Source: Rhizobium esperanzae (GTDB taxonomy: Bacteria > Pseudomonadota > Alphaproteobacteria > Rhizobiales > Rhizobiaceae). From it: a stretch of 64,000 bases of DNA. The translations under genes were made by a program, and so were the position numbers. This document shows positions 51,132 to 59,629 of the stretch, piece after piece (the stretch's first letter is position 1; each line of letters opens with the position of its first letter). The stretch spans positions 62,001 to 126,000 of the forward strand of contig NZ_MXPU01000008.1 of assembly GCF_002204185.1 (NCBI RefSeq). The letters are read 5' to 3'. The notes under the pieces are model-generated. The model did not search any database and had not been told where the DNA came from. It worked only from the letters and a program-made list of their open reading frames with translations.

Positions 51132-52016
51132 TTACCCCTTGACTGCACCGGCGGCGATGCCGCGCACGAACCAGCGGCCGGACAGGAAATAGATGGCGAG
51201 CGGAACGATGGCGGTCAGGATCGTCGCCGCCATGTTCACATTGTAGGTTCGCTCGCCCATCGTGGTGTTGACGATATTGTTGAGCTGCACGGTCATCGGC
51301 AGGTTGTCGCGCCCGGCGAAGACGAGACCGAGCAGGAAGTCGTTCCAGATGCCGGTGAACTGCAGCATGGAGACGACCACGACCATCGGCACGGCGATCG
51401 GCAGCATGATTTCGAAGAAGATGCGCCAGAAGCCGGCGCCGTCGACGCGCGCCGCCTTGCAGAGCTCCTCCGGCACGCTGACGAAATAGTTGCGGAAGAG
51501 CAGCGTCACCAGCGGCAGGCCGAAGATGACATGGACGAGAATGATGCCGGCGAGCGAATTGTAGAGGCCGATATTCGCCATGGCGCGAACCATCGGATAG
51601 AGGAAGATCTGGTAGGGGATGAGACCGCCGGCCATTAACAAGCCAAAGAGCGCATTGGCCCCGCGCGGCCGCCAGAGCGACAGCGCATAGCCGTTGACGG
51701 CGCCGATGAAGACCGAGATCGCGACCGCGGGAACGGTGATCGCCACCGAATTCCAGAAGCCGCTGCGAATGCCGACACAGACGGTTCCCATGCAGGCGCC
51801 CGACCAGGCGGTCACCCAGGCGGAGAAATCGAACCTTGCCGGCAGGGCGAAGATCTGCCCGAGCCGGATTTCGTCCATGCTCTTCAGCGAGGTGACGACC
51901 ATCGTATAGAGTGGCAGAAGGAAGAAAAGTGCGGCGGCGACCAGGAAGGTGTAAAGGCCGATTCGTCCCGCCGTGATCCTCGCCGGCTTTGGCCCGTTGG
52001 GGTGAGGCTGGTTCAT
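51132..52016 (-). CDS. Carbohydrate ABC transporter permease, MalG type
   Basis: A 294-residue inner membrane protein with six hydrophobic spans. The EAA loop VPEELCKAARVDGAGFWRIF and the terminal W-x-R segment SGRWFVRGIAAGAVKG are typical of MalG-like subunits. ATG 52016 shares a base with the stop codon of the partner permease (TGATG). Forms the translocation pore with the product of the gene at 52016-52903. Confidence 0.9.
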   Translation of the reverse strand: MNQPHPNGPKPARITAGRIGLYTFLVAAALFFLLPLYTMVVTSLKSMDEIRLGQIFALPARFDFSAWVTAWSGACMGTVCVGIRSGFWNSVAITVPAVAISVFIGAVNGYALSLWRPRGANALFGLLMAGGLIPYQIFLYPMVRAMANIGLYNSLAGIILVHVIFGLPLVTLLFRNYFVSVPEELCKAARVDGAGFWRIFFEIMLPIAVPMVVVVSMLQFTGIWNDFLLGLVFAGRDNLPMTVQLNNIVNTTMGERTYNVNMAATILTAIVPLAIYFLSGRWFVRGIAAGAVKG

Positions 52017-52903
52017 CACGCCGCTCCCTTCGCCCGGTTGCGCATCTGCATCGCATAGCGGAACGGCGCGACCGCGATGATGACGCCGAGGACGAGCACC
52101 GTCGCGCCTGCCGTGGCAAGGCCGAGATTCTGGCGCCCGAACAGATTGTCCATGATGAACTTCGCCGGCACTTCGGTCGCATTGCCCGGGCCACCGTTGG
52201 TCATGGCGACGACGATGTCGTAAGTCTTGATCACGCCCATGGCGAGCAGCATGCCGGCGGCGGCGAGGGCCGGTCCGAGCTGGGGCAGGATGATCGAGAC
52301 ATAGATGCGCCAGACGGGGATGCCATCGATGCGCGCCGCTTTCCATTGCTCGGCCTCGATGCCGCGTATGCCGGCAAGCGCAATGACCATGACGAGCCCC
52401 GCGCCCTGCCACACGCCGGCAAGCACCATCGCATAGATCGCCATGTCGCGATTGACGATCCAGTCGAGGACGAAGCTGTCCCAGCCGAGCGCACGCACGC
52501 TCGCCTGAATGCCGAGCGTCGGATTGAGCATCCATTGCCAGATCAGCCCCGTCACCACGAAGGACATGGCGTAGGGATAGAGAAAGATTGTCCTGAAGGC
52601 GCTTTCGAAGCGGATCTTGCGATCGAGGGCGGCGGCCAGCAGGAAGCCGAGCACCAGACATCCCGACACATAGAGGACGCCGAAGACCAAGACGTTCTGC
52701 AGCGAGGCGAGCCATTTGGCCGAGGAAAAGAGCTTCGAATATTGCGCGAAGCCGACATAGGTTGAAGATGGAAAGAGCGTGGAATTGGTGAAGGACAGCC
52801 GGATCGACCAGGCCATCGTGCCGATGAAGACCACGACTGCGGCGAACCATGTCGGCAAGAGGGCGATGGTCGCGGAAAGATTGCGCTTGCGTTTGACGGA
52901 CAT
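52016..52903 (-). CDS. Carbohydrate ABC transporter permease, MalF type
   Basis: A 295-residue inner membrane protein with six hydrophobic spans; it begins MSVKRKRNLSATIALLPTWF and carries the EAA loop GIEAEQWKAARIDGIPVWRI. It is translationally coupled to the second permease gene. The binding-protein gene lies 76 bases upstream, with a strong hairpin in the gap. Confidence 0.9.
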   Translation of the reverse strand: MSVKRKRNLSATIALLPTWFAAVVVFIGTMAWSIRLSFTNSTLFPSSTYVGFAQYSKLFSSAKWLASLQNVLVFGVLYVSGCLVLGFLLAAALDRKIRFESAFRTIFLYPYAMSFVVTGLIWQWMLNPTLGIQASVRALGWDSFVLDWIVNRDMAIYAMVLAGVWQGAGLVMVIALAGIRGIEAEQWKAARIDGIPVWRIYVSIILPQLGPALAAAGMLLAMGVIKTYDIVVAMTNGGPGNATEVPAKFIMDNLFGRQNLGLATAGATVLVLGVIIAVAPFRYAMQMRNRAKGAA

Positions 52904-52939
52904 CGGCCAGCTCTTTGACGGATGAAAAGCGGAACACGC

Positions 52940-52972
52940 GCCGTGGCGTCGGGATCAATCCGACGCCACGGC
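52940..52972 (-). other. Strong intercistronic hairpin after a binding-protein gene
   Basis: GCCGTGGCGTCGG (52940-52952) and CCGACGCCACGGC (52960-52972) form a perfect 13-base-pair stem with a seven-base loop, eight bases past the stop codon of the sugar-binding protein gene. It is the strongest of the five such hairpins in the window and has no T tract on the minus strand. Confidence 0.7.
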
Positions 52973-52979
52973 CACGATC

Positions 52980-54212
52980 CTACTCGAAGATGGCGAAGAA
53001 ATTCTCGGCCGCAGACGCCGCGTCGTTCGAGCCGCCGTTCCAGTATTCGTCGACGAAATCATCGAGCGCGCCGACCTGCTGCGGTGTGAGCACGATGGCC
53101 TGATCGGGCACGATCGCGCCGGCGCTCATCAGCTCGACGCCCTTCTGGGCGCAGACGTCGAGTTTCGACTTGTCGACGTCGGCGCGCATCGGGATAGAGC
53201 CCTTCTTACGGGCGAATTCGACCTGGACGGTCGGGTCCATGACGACCTCGGCGAGAAGTTTCTGCGCCTTGTCGGTCTGGGCATTGCCGGTCTTGGGGAA
53301 CCAGAGGGAGTCGGCGATATAGACCATGCCCTTGGATTCGGGAACGATCATGCAGCCATAGTCCTTGCCCGGCTCCTTGCCGGCGACGGTGAATTCGCCC
53401 TTGGCCCAATCGCCCATGAACTGCACACCGGCCCTGGCGGTGATCAGCATGGCGGTCGCATCATTCCAGTTGCGGCCGGCGGCACCCGCATCGACATAGC
53501 CGCGCAGCTTGCCGAGGATTTCAAGCGTCTTCTTGACGCCCGCGACAGACGCTTCGCTCTTGTCCTTATTGACATAGATCTTCAGAAAGCCATCTATCCC
53601 GACCTGCGACAGCAGGATCATATTGAAGACCTTGGTTTGCTGCCAGGGCTGCCCGCCCCAGGCGACGGGAATGAGGCCGGCGGCCTTCAGCTTGTCGAGA
53701 TCGGCGAAGAATTCGTCCCAGCTCTTCGGCTCCTGCGCAATGCCGGCCTTGCCGAAGGCGTCCTTGGAATAGAAGACCCAGCTTTCGCCATGAGCGCCGG
53801 TCGGCGCGAGATAGACCTTGCCGTCATAGGAGATGAGATCATGGATCGATTTCGGCAGGGCGTCGGCCCATTTGCCGGCGGCAGCGACGTCGTCGATCGG
53901 ATTGAACAGGCCCTGGCTGACGAAATCGGCGGCTGCGAGACCGATGACGCCCTGCTTGGCGCCGGGCGCATCACCGGCAACGATACGGTTCTGAAAAGCC
54001 GCATCGGCCGCGCCGAAACCGGCGATCGATGCATCCTTCCAGACGCCGCCGCGCTTTTCGAATTCGCTTCTGATGACGTTGAGGGCCGCGGCTTCGCCGC
54101 CCGACGTCCAGGACGACATGATCTCGATCGTCGGTCTGTCCTCGGCATGCGCCGCGGCGAAGAGACCGGCGACAGCCACGCCGGCAAGAAAAAGCTTCAT
54201 CATGGTCTTCAT
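52980..54212 (-). CDS. Carbohydrate ABC transporter substrate-binding protein
   Basis: A 410-residue family 1 solute-binding protein with signal peptide MKTMMKLFLAGVAVAGLFAA ending about AHA/ED. Segments include IEIMSSWTSGGEAAALNVIR, LIPVAWGGQPWQQTKVFNMI, MGDWAKGEFTVAGKEPGKDY and MVYIADSLWFPKTGN, like the glucose/mannose and oligosaccharide-binding proteins of alphaproteobacteria. ATG 54212 has GAGGTGGA upstream. It delivers a sugar or glycoside to the permease pair encoded downstream. Confidence 0.9.
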   Translation of the reverse strand: MKTMMKLFLAGVAVAGLFAAAHAEDRPTIEIMSSWTSGGEAAALNVIRSEFEKRGGVWKDASIAGFGAADAAFQNRIVAGDAPGAKQGVIGLAAADFVSQGLFNPIDDVAAAGKWADALPKSIHDLISYDGKVYLAPTGAHGESWVFYSKDAFGKAGIAQEPKSWDEFFADLDKLKAAGLIPVAWGGQPWQQTKVFNMILLSQVGIDGFLKIYVNKDKSEASVAGVKKTLEILGKLRGYVDAGAAGRNWNDATAMLITARAGVQFMGDWAKGEFTVAGKEPGKDYGCMIVPESKGMVYIADSLWFPKTGNAQTDKAQKLLAEVVMDPTVQVEFARKKGSIPMRADVDKSKLDVCAQKGVELMSAGAIVPDQAIVLTPQQVGALDDFVDEYWNGGSNDAASAAENFFAIFE

Positions 54213-54270
54213 TGTTCCACCTCTTGAAAATGCCCTCTTGGCGGGGCGTTTATCGTCTTCGGAATTGATA

Positions 54271-55221
54271 TCAGCGGTAGATCGGCAGGAGCGCCTGCTG
54301 GACGAGCGTGAGCCCGTTGGCGATGTCGCGGACGGGATCGGGCGCGGCATCGAGTTCGAGGATCGCCCAGCCTTCATAGGCCCGGTCACGCAGCAACCGG
54401 ATCCAGGCCGGCCAGTCCACCCGCCCGAGGCCGAAGCCGCAAAAATAGGGCTGGTGGCGGTCGTGGATGTGCTTGTCGATCGGGGTATCGGCAGGCATCG
54501 GACCGATCGCGTCCTTCCAGTGAGCGATGATCATGCGCTCGTGATGGCGGTCGACGAGCTGGATGGGGTCGGAGCCGGCAACTATGATGTGGGCCGTGTC
54601 CGGGCACATATGCACATAGGCTGGGTCAGTCAGCAGCATCATCAGATCGACATCGCGCGCCGCGGCAAAGATCGAGTGTGCCTCCGTGTGCAGCGCGAGC
54701 CGGACGCCTCCGGCATGGAGGGTCGCACCGAGCCGGTTGAGGAAATCGGCGATCGTCTTGGCGCGATCGAAAACGTGGAACTGCACCGGCTGAGCGCCGA
54801 GCGTCTGGCGCAGGGGGGCGCCGATCACCATAATGTCGCTGCCGCAGGCTTTCAGGAAATCGGCATATCGTTCCGCCTTGTCGATCAGCGCGCGCTGGGC
54901 TTCAGCGTCGGCAAAGTCTCCCGCTGCCTCGAGCTCTGCGAAGAAGCCGCTGCAAAGCGTCAGCCCGCGCCTTGCCAGTTCGGCGGCAAAGCCATCGATC
55001 GAACCGTAGGTCTTGATCGCGTCCTGCCAGTTGAAAGGAGAAAAGGTCAACTCGACGCCGGTGACGCCGGAAGCCTGGACGCTGTCGAGGATCGTGTCCC
55101 AGAAGGCGCGCGGCGCGGCGTGTGCATGGTCGACGATCGCATCATGGCTGCCGACGCCCCAGAAGCCGGGATGGAAGAATGTCACGAGATCGACGCCGAA
55201 ACGCAGCCTGTCGCCAGCCAT
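54271..55221 (-). CDS. Sugar phosphate isomerase/epimerase-like TIM-barrel protein
   Basis: A 316-residue xylose-isomerase-like TIM barrel. The expected metal ligands appear in GVELTFSPFNWQDAIKTYGS, LALHTEAHSIF, MCPDTAHIIVAG, RMIIAHWKDAIG and WAILELDAAPDP. Related enzymes isomerise ketoses or cleave 3-keto-glycosides. It is the first gene of an operon that continues with the sugar importer and the GMC oxidoreductase, just downstream of two LacI-type operators. With the oxidoreductase it could form an oxidise-then-eliminate or isomerise route for a glycoside; this is inference. Confidence 0.85.
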   Translation of the reverse strand: MAGDRLRFGVDLVTFFHPGFWGVGSHDAIVDHAHAAPRAFWDTILDSVQASGVTGVELTFSPFNWQDAIKTYGSIDGFAAELARRGLTLCSGFFAELEAAGDFADAEAQRALIDKAERYADFLKACGSDIMVIGAPLRQTLGAQPVQFHVFDRAKTIADFLNRLGATLHAGGVRLALHTEAHSIFAAARDVDLMMLLTDPAYVHMCPDTAHIIVAGSDPIQLVDRHHERMIIAHWKDAIGPMPADTPIDKHIHDRHQPYFCGFGLGRVDWPAWIRLLRDRAYEGWAILELDAAPDPVRDIANGLTLVQQALLPIYR

Positions 55222-55302
55222 AACCTATCCATTTCTCAAGGCATGACCTACCGCGTGCGGAACGAGAGTTCCACATCCAATGAATTTCAATGCATTAATG
55301 AA

Positions 55303-55318
55303 TGGCAATCGTTTGCCA
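55303..55318. promoter_or_regulatory. LacI-family operator 1
   Basis: TGGCAATCGTTTGCCA is a 16-base palindrome with one mismatched pair and the central CG typical of LacI/GalR operators. It lies 82 bases upstream of the isomerase-like gene. Its centre is 59 bases from that of the second operator, a spacing that would permit looping. Confidence 0.75.
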
Positions 55319-55363
55319 TGCTCAGATGATAACCAAGCTGGTTTTTTAAGCAAGCGATTTTTG

Positions 55364-55381
55364 GCAAACGTTTGCTATAAT
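55364..55381 (+). promoter_or_regulatory. LacI-family operator 2 abutting a -10 box
   Basis: GCAAACGTTTGC (55364-55375) is a perfect 12-base palindrome with central CG, followed directly by TATAAT (55376-55381). The -10 box is on the plus strand, so this operator should control the LacI-type gene that starts 54 bases further on. No good -35 box is seen. Confidence 0.75.
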
Positions 55382-55434
55382 CCGCCACCTGCCTTAGAGT
55401 TACAAATCGAAGCATCCGGGAGCGGGAATTAAAG

Positions 55435-56505
55435 GTGAATAAAAACAAGGGGGTGGCGGGAGATGAGCCGTCTGGCGCGTTGATGGCTGACGTTGCGCGG
55501 CTCGCCGGCGTCGCGATATCGACGGTCAGCCGGGCGCTTGCCAATCCCGGACGGGTCAACGAGAAGACCCGCGCCAAGATCAATGCGGCCGCCAGGCAAC
55601 TCGGCTACACACCGAACGCAATGGCGCGCGGCCTCAGGGTCGGAAAATCCAACACCATTATGATCATTTTGCCGGGTTCGCCTTATTATGGCGCCTCGCA
55701 GATCATCCCGCAGGTCCTGCAAAGCATCAATAAATCCCTGATCCAGAGGGGGTATAACTTGATGATCGCCAATCTCGATCGCGAGGAAGCTTCCGAACGG
55801 CACATACTTGACCTTGCCTTCAGCGGTACGGTTCGGGGAGCCATTATCTTCTCGTCGAAACTTCCGGAGATCGAAGGGCGTTCACCTGCGGGGGCAGGCC
55901 TGCCGATCGTCTCAATGTTGTTCGACATGAGTGATGCCGGTTTGCCGAGCGTCGTCACCAACGACCGGGAGGCGATCCGTGACGCGACGATGGAATTGAT
56001 CCGTTCGGGTCATCGGCGCTTCCTCTATATAGCCGGCCCCGAGGGAAACTACCACGACGTCGAGCGCTACGCCGGGGTCCTTGAGGCTCTACGCGCAGAG
56101 GGACTTTCCGAGGAAGCCGTGTCGAGATCTGGCGGCGACCTCGAATACCAGCATGGCTTCGAGATCGGCATTCGCGCCGCCGACGATTTCATGAAGCTCG
56201 CCGTCAGGCCGACGGCTGTCATCGCAACGAGCGATGACATGGCAATCTCGTTCATGAGCATCATTCAACGCGCAGGCCTTGTTATTCCAGAGCACGTGTC
56301 CGTCGTTTCCTTCGACGGCTCTCCGGTCTGCGAATTCTGTTCGCCGCCGCTCTCGACGATCAAACAGCCCGTGGAAGAGATGGGACGCGCGGCCGTGGAA
56401 CTTCTGCTCGGCGCCATCAGCCAGACGCAGGATGCGGCAACGATGCGCACCGTCATCCGCAGCCAGCTTATCCTGCGGGAGAGCATTGCTCCTGCGAGGG
56501 ATTGA
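55435..56505 (+). CDS. LacI family transcriptional regulator
   Basis: A 356-residue LacI/GalR repressor. The helix-turn-helix is MADVARLAGVAISTVSRALA with hinge RQLGYTPNAMARGLRVGKSN, then the effector domain (IIFSSKLPEIEGRSPAGAGL, VSVVSFDGSPVCEFCSPPLS). Start GTG 55435 has GGGAGCGGGA upstream; ATG 55483 at the helix-turn-helix is an alternative. It is divergent from the sugar importer operon and the two operators in the 213-base gap share the half-site GGCAA, so it very probably controls both transcripts. Confidence 0.9.
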   Translation: MNKNKGVAGDEPSGALMADVARLAGVAISTVSRALANPGRVNEKTRAKINAAARQLGYTPNAMARGLRVGKSNTIMIILPGSPYYGASQIIPQVLQSINKSLIQRGYNLMIANLDREEASERHILDLAFSGTVRGAIIFSSKLPEIEGRSPAGAGLPIVSMLFDMSDAGLPSVVTNDREAIRDATMELIRSGHRRFLYIAGPEGNYHDVERYAGVLEALRAEGLSEEAVSRSGGDLEYQHGFEIGIRAADDFMKLAVRPTAVIATSDDMAISFMSIIQRAGLVIPEHVSVVSFDGSPVCEFCSPPLSTIKQPVEEMGRAAVELLLGAISQTQDAATMRTVIRSQLILRESIAPARD

Positions 56506-56639
56506 CGGTGGCGGAGCCAACCACGCACAGAAGCCCATGACCGTAACAATAAGCGCTGCGCGATAAATTCATTCATAGACAAATACCGCAGGGAAGCCTA
56601 AGTTAGCGCCAGGTATTACCTGTAGCTAAGGAAAGCCTT

Positions 56640-56918
56640 ATGGCATCGCCAACCTCGCTCAAGCTCGATGACGAGCTGAAGGGCCGCGTCCAACAACTGG
56701 CCGAGGCTCGCCGCCGTTCGTCCCACTGGATCATGCGTGAAGCGATTGCGCAATATGTGGAGCGCGAGGAGAAGCGCGAGGCGCTGCGGCAGGAGACGCT
56801 AGGCGCCTGGAATGAATTTGAAGCGACGGGACTGCATGTTACCGGCGCCGAGGTCGAAAAATGGCTTTCGTCCTGGGGAACTGACGACGAGTTGTCCGCA
56901 CCCGAATGCCACAAGTGA
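56640..56918 (+). CDS. Ribbon-helix-helix (CopG/ParD-type) antitoxin
   Basis: A 92-residue protein with an N-terminal ribbon-helix-helix domain: TSLKLDDELKGRVQQLAEAR then SSHWIMREAIAQYVEREEKR. The C-terminal half would wrap the toxin. AAGGAAAG precedes the ATG. It overlaps the toxin gene by 13 bases. Pair of this type are commonly addiction modules on rhizobial plasmids. Confidence 0.88.
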   Translation: MASPTSLKLDDELKGRVQQLAEARRRSSHWIMREAIAQYVEREEKREALRQETLGAWNEFEATGLHVTGAEVEKWLSSWGTDDELSAPECHK

Positions 56919-57196
56919 TCTTCTCCTCGGCCGCAATCCGCGATCTTGAGCGGCTTCGGGAATTCTTGCGACCGAAAAATCCGTCAGTCGCCAAGCGGGC
57001 AGGCGAAACTATTCTCAAAGGCGTGAGCGTCCTCGGTGCGCATCCCCATATAGGACGGCTCATCGAGGATATGCCCGAGCAATACCGGGAATGGCTCATC
57101 GATTTCGGAGATAGCGGGTACGTCGCTCGTTATCGTATGGATGGGGACATTTTGACGATCCTCGCCGTGCGGCATCAGAAGGAAGCCGGGTTCTGA
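56906..57196 (+). CDS. RelE/ParE superfamily toxin
   Basis: A 96-residue toxin: VIFSSAAIRDLERLREFLRP, HPHIGRLIEDMPEQYREWLI and FGDSGYVARYRMDGDILTIL followed by AVRHQKEAGF, which is the canonical ParE/RelE C-terminal pattern with the R-H-Q-K-E-A-G end. Paired with the ribbon-helix-helix antitoxin it is most like ParE, which targets gyrase, but the target cannot be read from sequence. Confidence 0.88.
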   Translation: MPQVIFSSAAIRDLERLREFLRPKNPSVAKRAGETILKGVSVLGAHPHIGRLIEDMPEQYREWLIDFGDSGYVARYRMDGDILTILAVRHQKEAGF

Positions 57197-57393
57197 CCAG
57201 GATTTCGAGGGCCCCGCACCTGCCGGTTGGGAATTCGCAACCGACAGGCGAGATGTCCTATAGGGTACCGACTGCGCTCCATCAAAACTTCGTCTGACCC
57301 CATCAATCCGCCCGTCGTGCTACGAAATCACAACACCGGGCGATCTGAAACTTCGGCTATGCGCGGTGGGATTTTGAAATTCCGAGCACGCAC

Positions 57394-57813
57394 ATGGACC
57401 TCTCGAAGATCAAGACGCTGATCGACTTTGTCGGACGATCTAATATTACCGAGCTGACCGTGACAGAAAAGGACGTGACGGTTCGGATTTTCCGATCGGC
57501 GGCGGGCCAGGAGGCTGTCGCCGAACCCGAGCAAAAGCCGAGACCGATCGCCGATGCGTCCTTGGGGGTCGAGCAAACCTTCCATGCGGTGACGGCGCCT
57601 GTTTTCGGCGTTCTACACAAGGCCCCGGCGCCCGGGGAACCGCCATTTGTCGCGATCGGAGACGCGGTGGAGGAGGGGCAGACGCTCTTCATCATCGAGA
57701 CGATGAAGGTCTTCAACACGATCACCGCACCGCGGGCCGGGCGCATCACGCGCCTGACCGAAATAGACGGCGGAGAGGTCGAGACCGGCGATCTGCTGGC
57801 GGAGATTGTCTGA
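57394..57813 (+). CDS. accB: Biotin carboxyl carrier protein (AccB-like)
   Basis: A 139-residue carrier. The C-terminal biotinyl domain has TAPVFGVLHKAPAPGEPPFV and the biotin-accepting lysine in FIIETMKVFNTITAP, with a Thr in place of the usual first Met-neighbour Ala. The N-terminal IKTLIDFVGRSNITELTVTE resembles AccB. It is the first of six tightly packed genes that end with 5-oxoprolinase subunits. It carries carboxyl groups for the biotin carboxylase encoded next (TGATG overlap). Confidence 0.87.
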   Translation: MDLSKIKTLIDFVGRSNITELTVTEKDVTVRIFRSAAGQEAVAEPEQKPRPIADASLGVEQTFHAVTAPVFGVLHKAPAPGEPPFVAIGDAVEEGQTLFIIETMKVFNTITAPRAGRITRLTEIDGGEVETGDLLAEIV

Positions 57814-59207
57814 TGCCGGAAACATTTGAACAATCCGCTGTCTCAGGGCGCCGCTTCGATACCGTCCTCATCGCCAATCGCGGCGAGATCGCAGCACGGA
57901 TCCAGCGTGCCTGTCGCGAGCTCGGCCTTAGCACGGTCGCAATCTGCTCCGAGGCGGACAGGGAAGCGCCCTACGGCAGCACCGCTGACGGCTTTCTCTG
58001 CATCGGCCCGTCGAGCGCGGCGAAAAGCTACCTCAATCAGGATGCCATTCTTCTCGCGGCGCGCCTGACCGGTGCGGGCGCCATCCATCCCGGTTACGGA
58101 TTTCTATCGGAAAATGCGGCATTCGCCGACGCCGTCGAAAAGGCAGGGCTGGTCTTCATCGGTCCGACGGCTTCGTCGATCGCGGCCATGGGCGATAAGA
58201 TCGCGGCGAAGCGGGCGATGATGGCGGCGGGCGTGCCCTGCGTTCCCGGGCCGGACACGGTGCTGCCCGACGATCCCGCATCGGTGGAGCGGCTCGCGCT
58301 GGAGATCGGCTACCCCGTCATCATCAAGGCATCAGGCGGCGGCGGCGGGCGCGGCATGCGCGTCGTTCCGAAGGCCGACCAGTTGCATGAAGCGATCGCG
58401 CTGACCCGGGAAGAAGCCCGCAAGGCTTTCGGCTCACCCTCGCTCTATATGGAAAAGTTCCTCCAGCATCCGCGTCATATCGAGATACAGGTTCTTTGCG
58501 ACGACCACGGCAATGCCGTGTGGCTGGGTCACCGGGACTGCTCGATGCAGCGCCGCCATCAGAAGGTAGTGGAGGAGGCACCGGCGCCAGGGATTGCGCC
58601 TGAGATCATCCGGCCGGTCGGCATGGCCTGCGTCGAGGCCTGCCGGCAGATCGGCTACCGCGGCGTCGGAACCTTCGAATTCCTCTATGAGGACGGCGCT
58701 TTCTATTTCATCGAAATGAACACGCGGCTTCAGGTCGAGCATCCCGTCACCGAGATGACGAGCGGGCTCGATATCGTCCAGGCGCAGATAAAGGCGGCCC
58801 AGGGTGAGGTTCTGAACCTCGTCCAAAGTGAGGTGATCTGCGAAGGCCATTCTTTCGAATGCCGCATCAACGCCGAAGGTCCCGACACCTTCCTGCCGTC
58901 GGCAGGTGTCGTCACCCATCTGGCTTTGCCGCAGGGGCCGGGCATCCGCGTCGACACGCATATCCACGCCGGCTATAAGGTCTCGCCCTATTACGACTCG
59001 CTCATCGCCAAACTGATCGTGCATGCGCCGACGCGGGCGAAAGCCATGGCCAGAATGTGCGAAGCGCTTGCCGGCACCGAAATCGAGGGAATCGCGACCA
59101 ATATTCCCTTCCTGCGCGCCCTGTTCGAGGACCATGCTTTCGCCCGTGGCGAGACGGACATTCACTATCTCGAACAATGGCTGAAGCTGCGGAGGGCGGC
59201 GGCATGA
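57813..59207 (+). CDS. accC: Biotin carboxylase (AccC-like)
   Basis: A 464-residue ATP-grasp enzyme that carboxylates biotin. It contains VLIANRGEIAARIQRACREL, IHPGYGFLSENAAFADAVEK, IIKASGGGGGRGMRVV (ATP-binding glycine loop), EKFLQHPRHIEIQVLCDDHG, DCSMQRRHQKVVEEAPAPGI and FIEMNTRLQVEHPVTEMTSG, all intact, so it should be active. It shares ATGA with the next gene. Such accBC copies next to pxp genes are widespread and their carboxyl acceptor is not settled. Confidence 0.93.
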   Translation: MPETFEQSAVSGRRFDTVLIANRGEIAARIQRACRELGLSTVAICSEADREAPYGSTADGFLCIGPSSAAKSYLNQDAILLAARLTGAGAIHPGYGFLSENAAFADAVEKAGLVFIGPTASSIAAMGDKIAAKRAMMAAGVPCVPGPDTVLPDDPASVERLALEIGYPVIIKASGGGGGRGMRVVPKADQLHEAIALTREEARKAFGSPSLYMEKFLQHPRHIEIQVLCDDHGNAVWLGHRDCSMQRRHQKVVEEAPAPGIAPEIIRPVGMACVEACRQIGYRGVGTFEFLYEDGAFYFIEMNTRLQVEHPVTEMTSGLDIVQAQIKAAQGEVLNLVQSEVICEGHSFECRINAEGPDTFLPSAGVVTHLALPQGPGIRVDTHIHAGYKVSPYYDSLIAKLIVHAPTRAKAMARMCEALAGTEIEGIATNIPFLRALFEDHAFARGETDIHYLEQWLKLRRAAA

Positions 59208-59629
59208 GCGCGATCGATTTCAGCGATCCGGCCGCCATCGCGCTGCTGACCCAAGCACTGACGGCCGCCGGAGTGGACGGGCTGGAAATCTCCCGTCCGG
59301 GCGCACAGCTTCGCATCATCATTTCAGGGGAGGGAGAGGCGCGGATCAGCGCGACGGGAGCAGCGCCGCGCGCGCCGGGCTCTGCACAGACGGTCGTGAC
59401 GGCGCCGATGGCAGGCCGCTTCTGCGTCGAACATCCGGCCGCCTCCGCCGTGCCGCAAAATTTGCCGCGGTCCCTGTCCGACACCGATATCCTCGGCTTC
59501 ATCAGGGTCGGGGATGTACTGCTTCCCCTTCGCGCCGGCGGTTCCGGCGTTATGACCAGGCTGCTCGCCGCGCCCGGCGCGCTGGTGGGCTACGGCGATC
59601 CTCTGTTCGAAATCGAGTTCCCATCATGA
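59204..59629 (+). CDS. Degenerate biotin-carrier-like protein lacking the biotin lysine
   Basis: A 141-residue protein that parallels the carrier encoded at 57394: an AccB-like N-terminus (IALLTQALTAAGVDGLEISR) and a lipoyl/biotinyl-like C-terminus (VVTAPMAGRF, then VGDVLLPLRAGGSGVMTRLL and GALVGYGDPLFEIE). Where the carrier has the E-T-M-K-V turn, this protein has a gap, so no biotin can be attached. It is coupled by ATGA overlaps to both neighbours and so is a regular member of the operon, perhaps a structural or substrate-guiding subunit. Confidence 0.75.
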   Translation: MSAIDFSDPAAIALLTQALTAAGVDGLEISRPGAQLRIIISGEGEARISATGAAPRAPGSAQTVVTAPMAGRFCVEHPAASAVPQNLPRSLSDTDILGFIRVGDVLLPLRAGGSGVMTRLLAAPGALVGYGDPLFEIEFPS

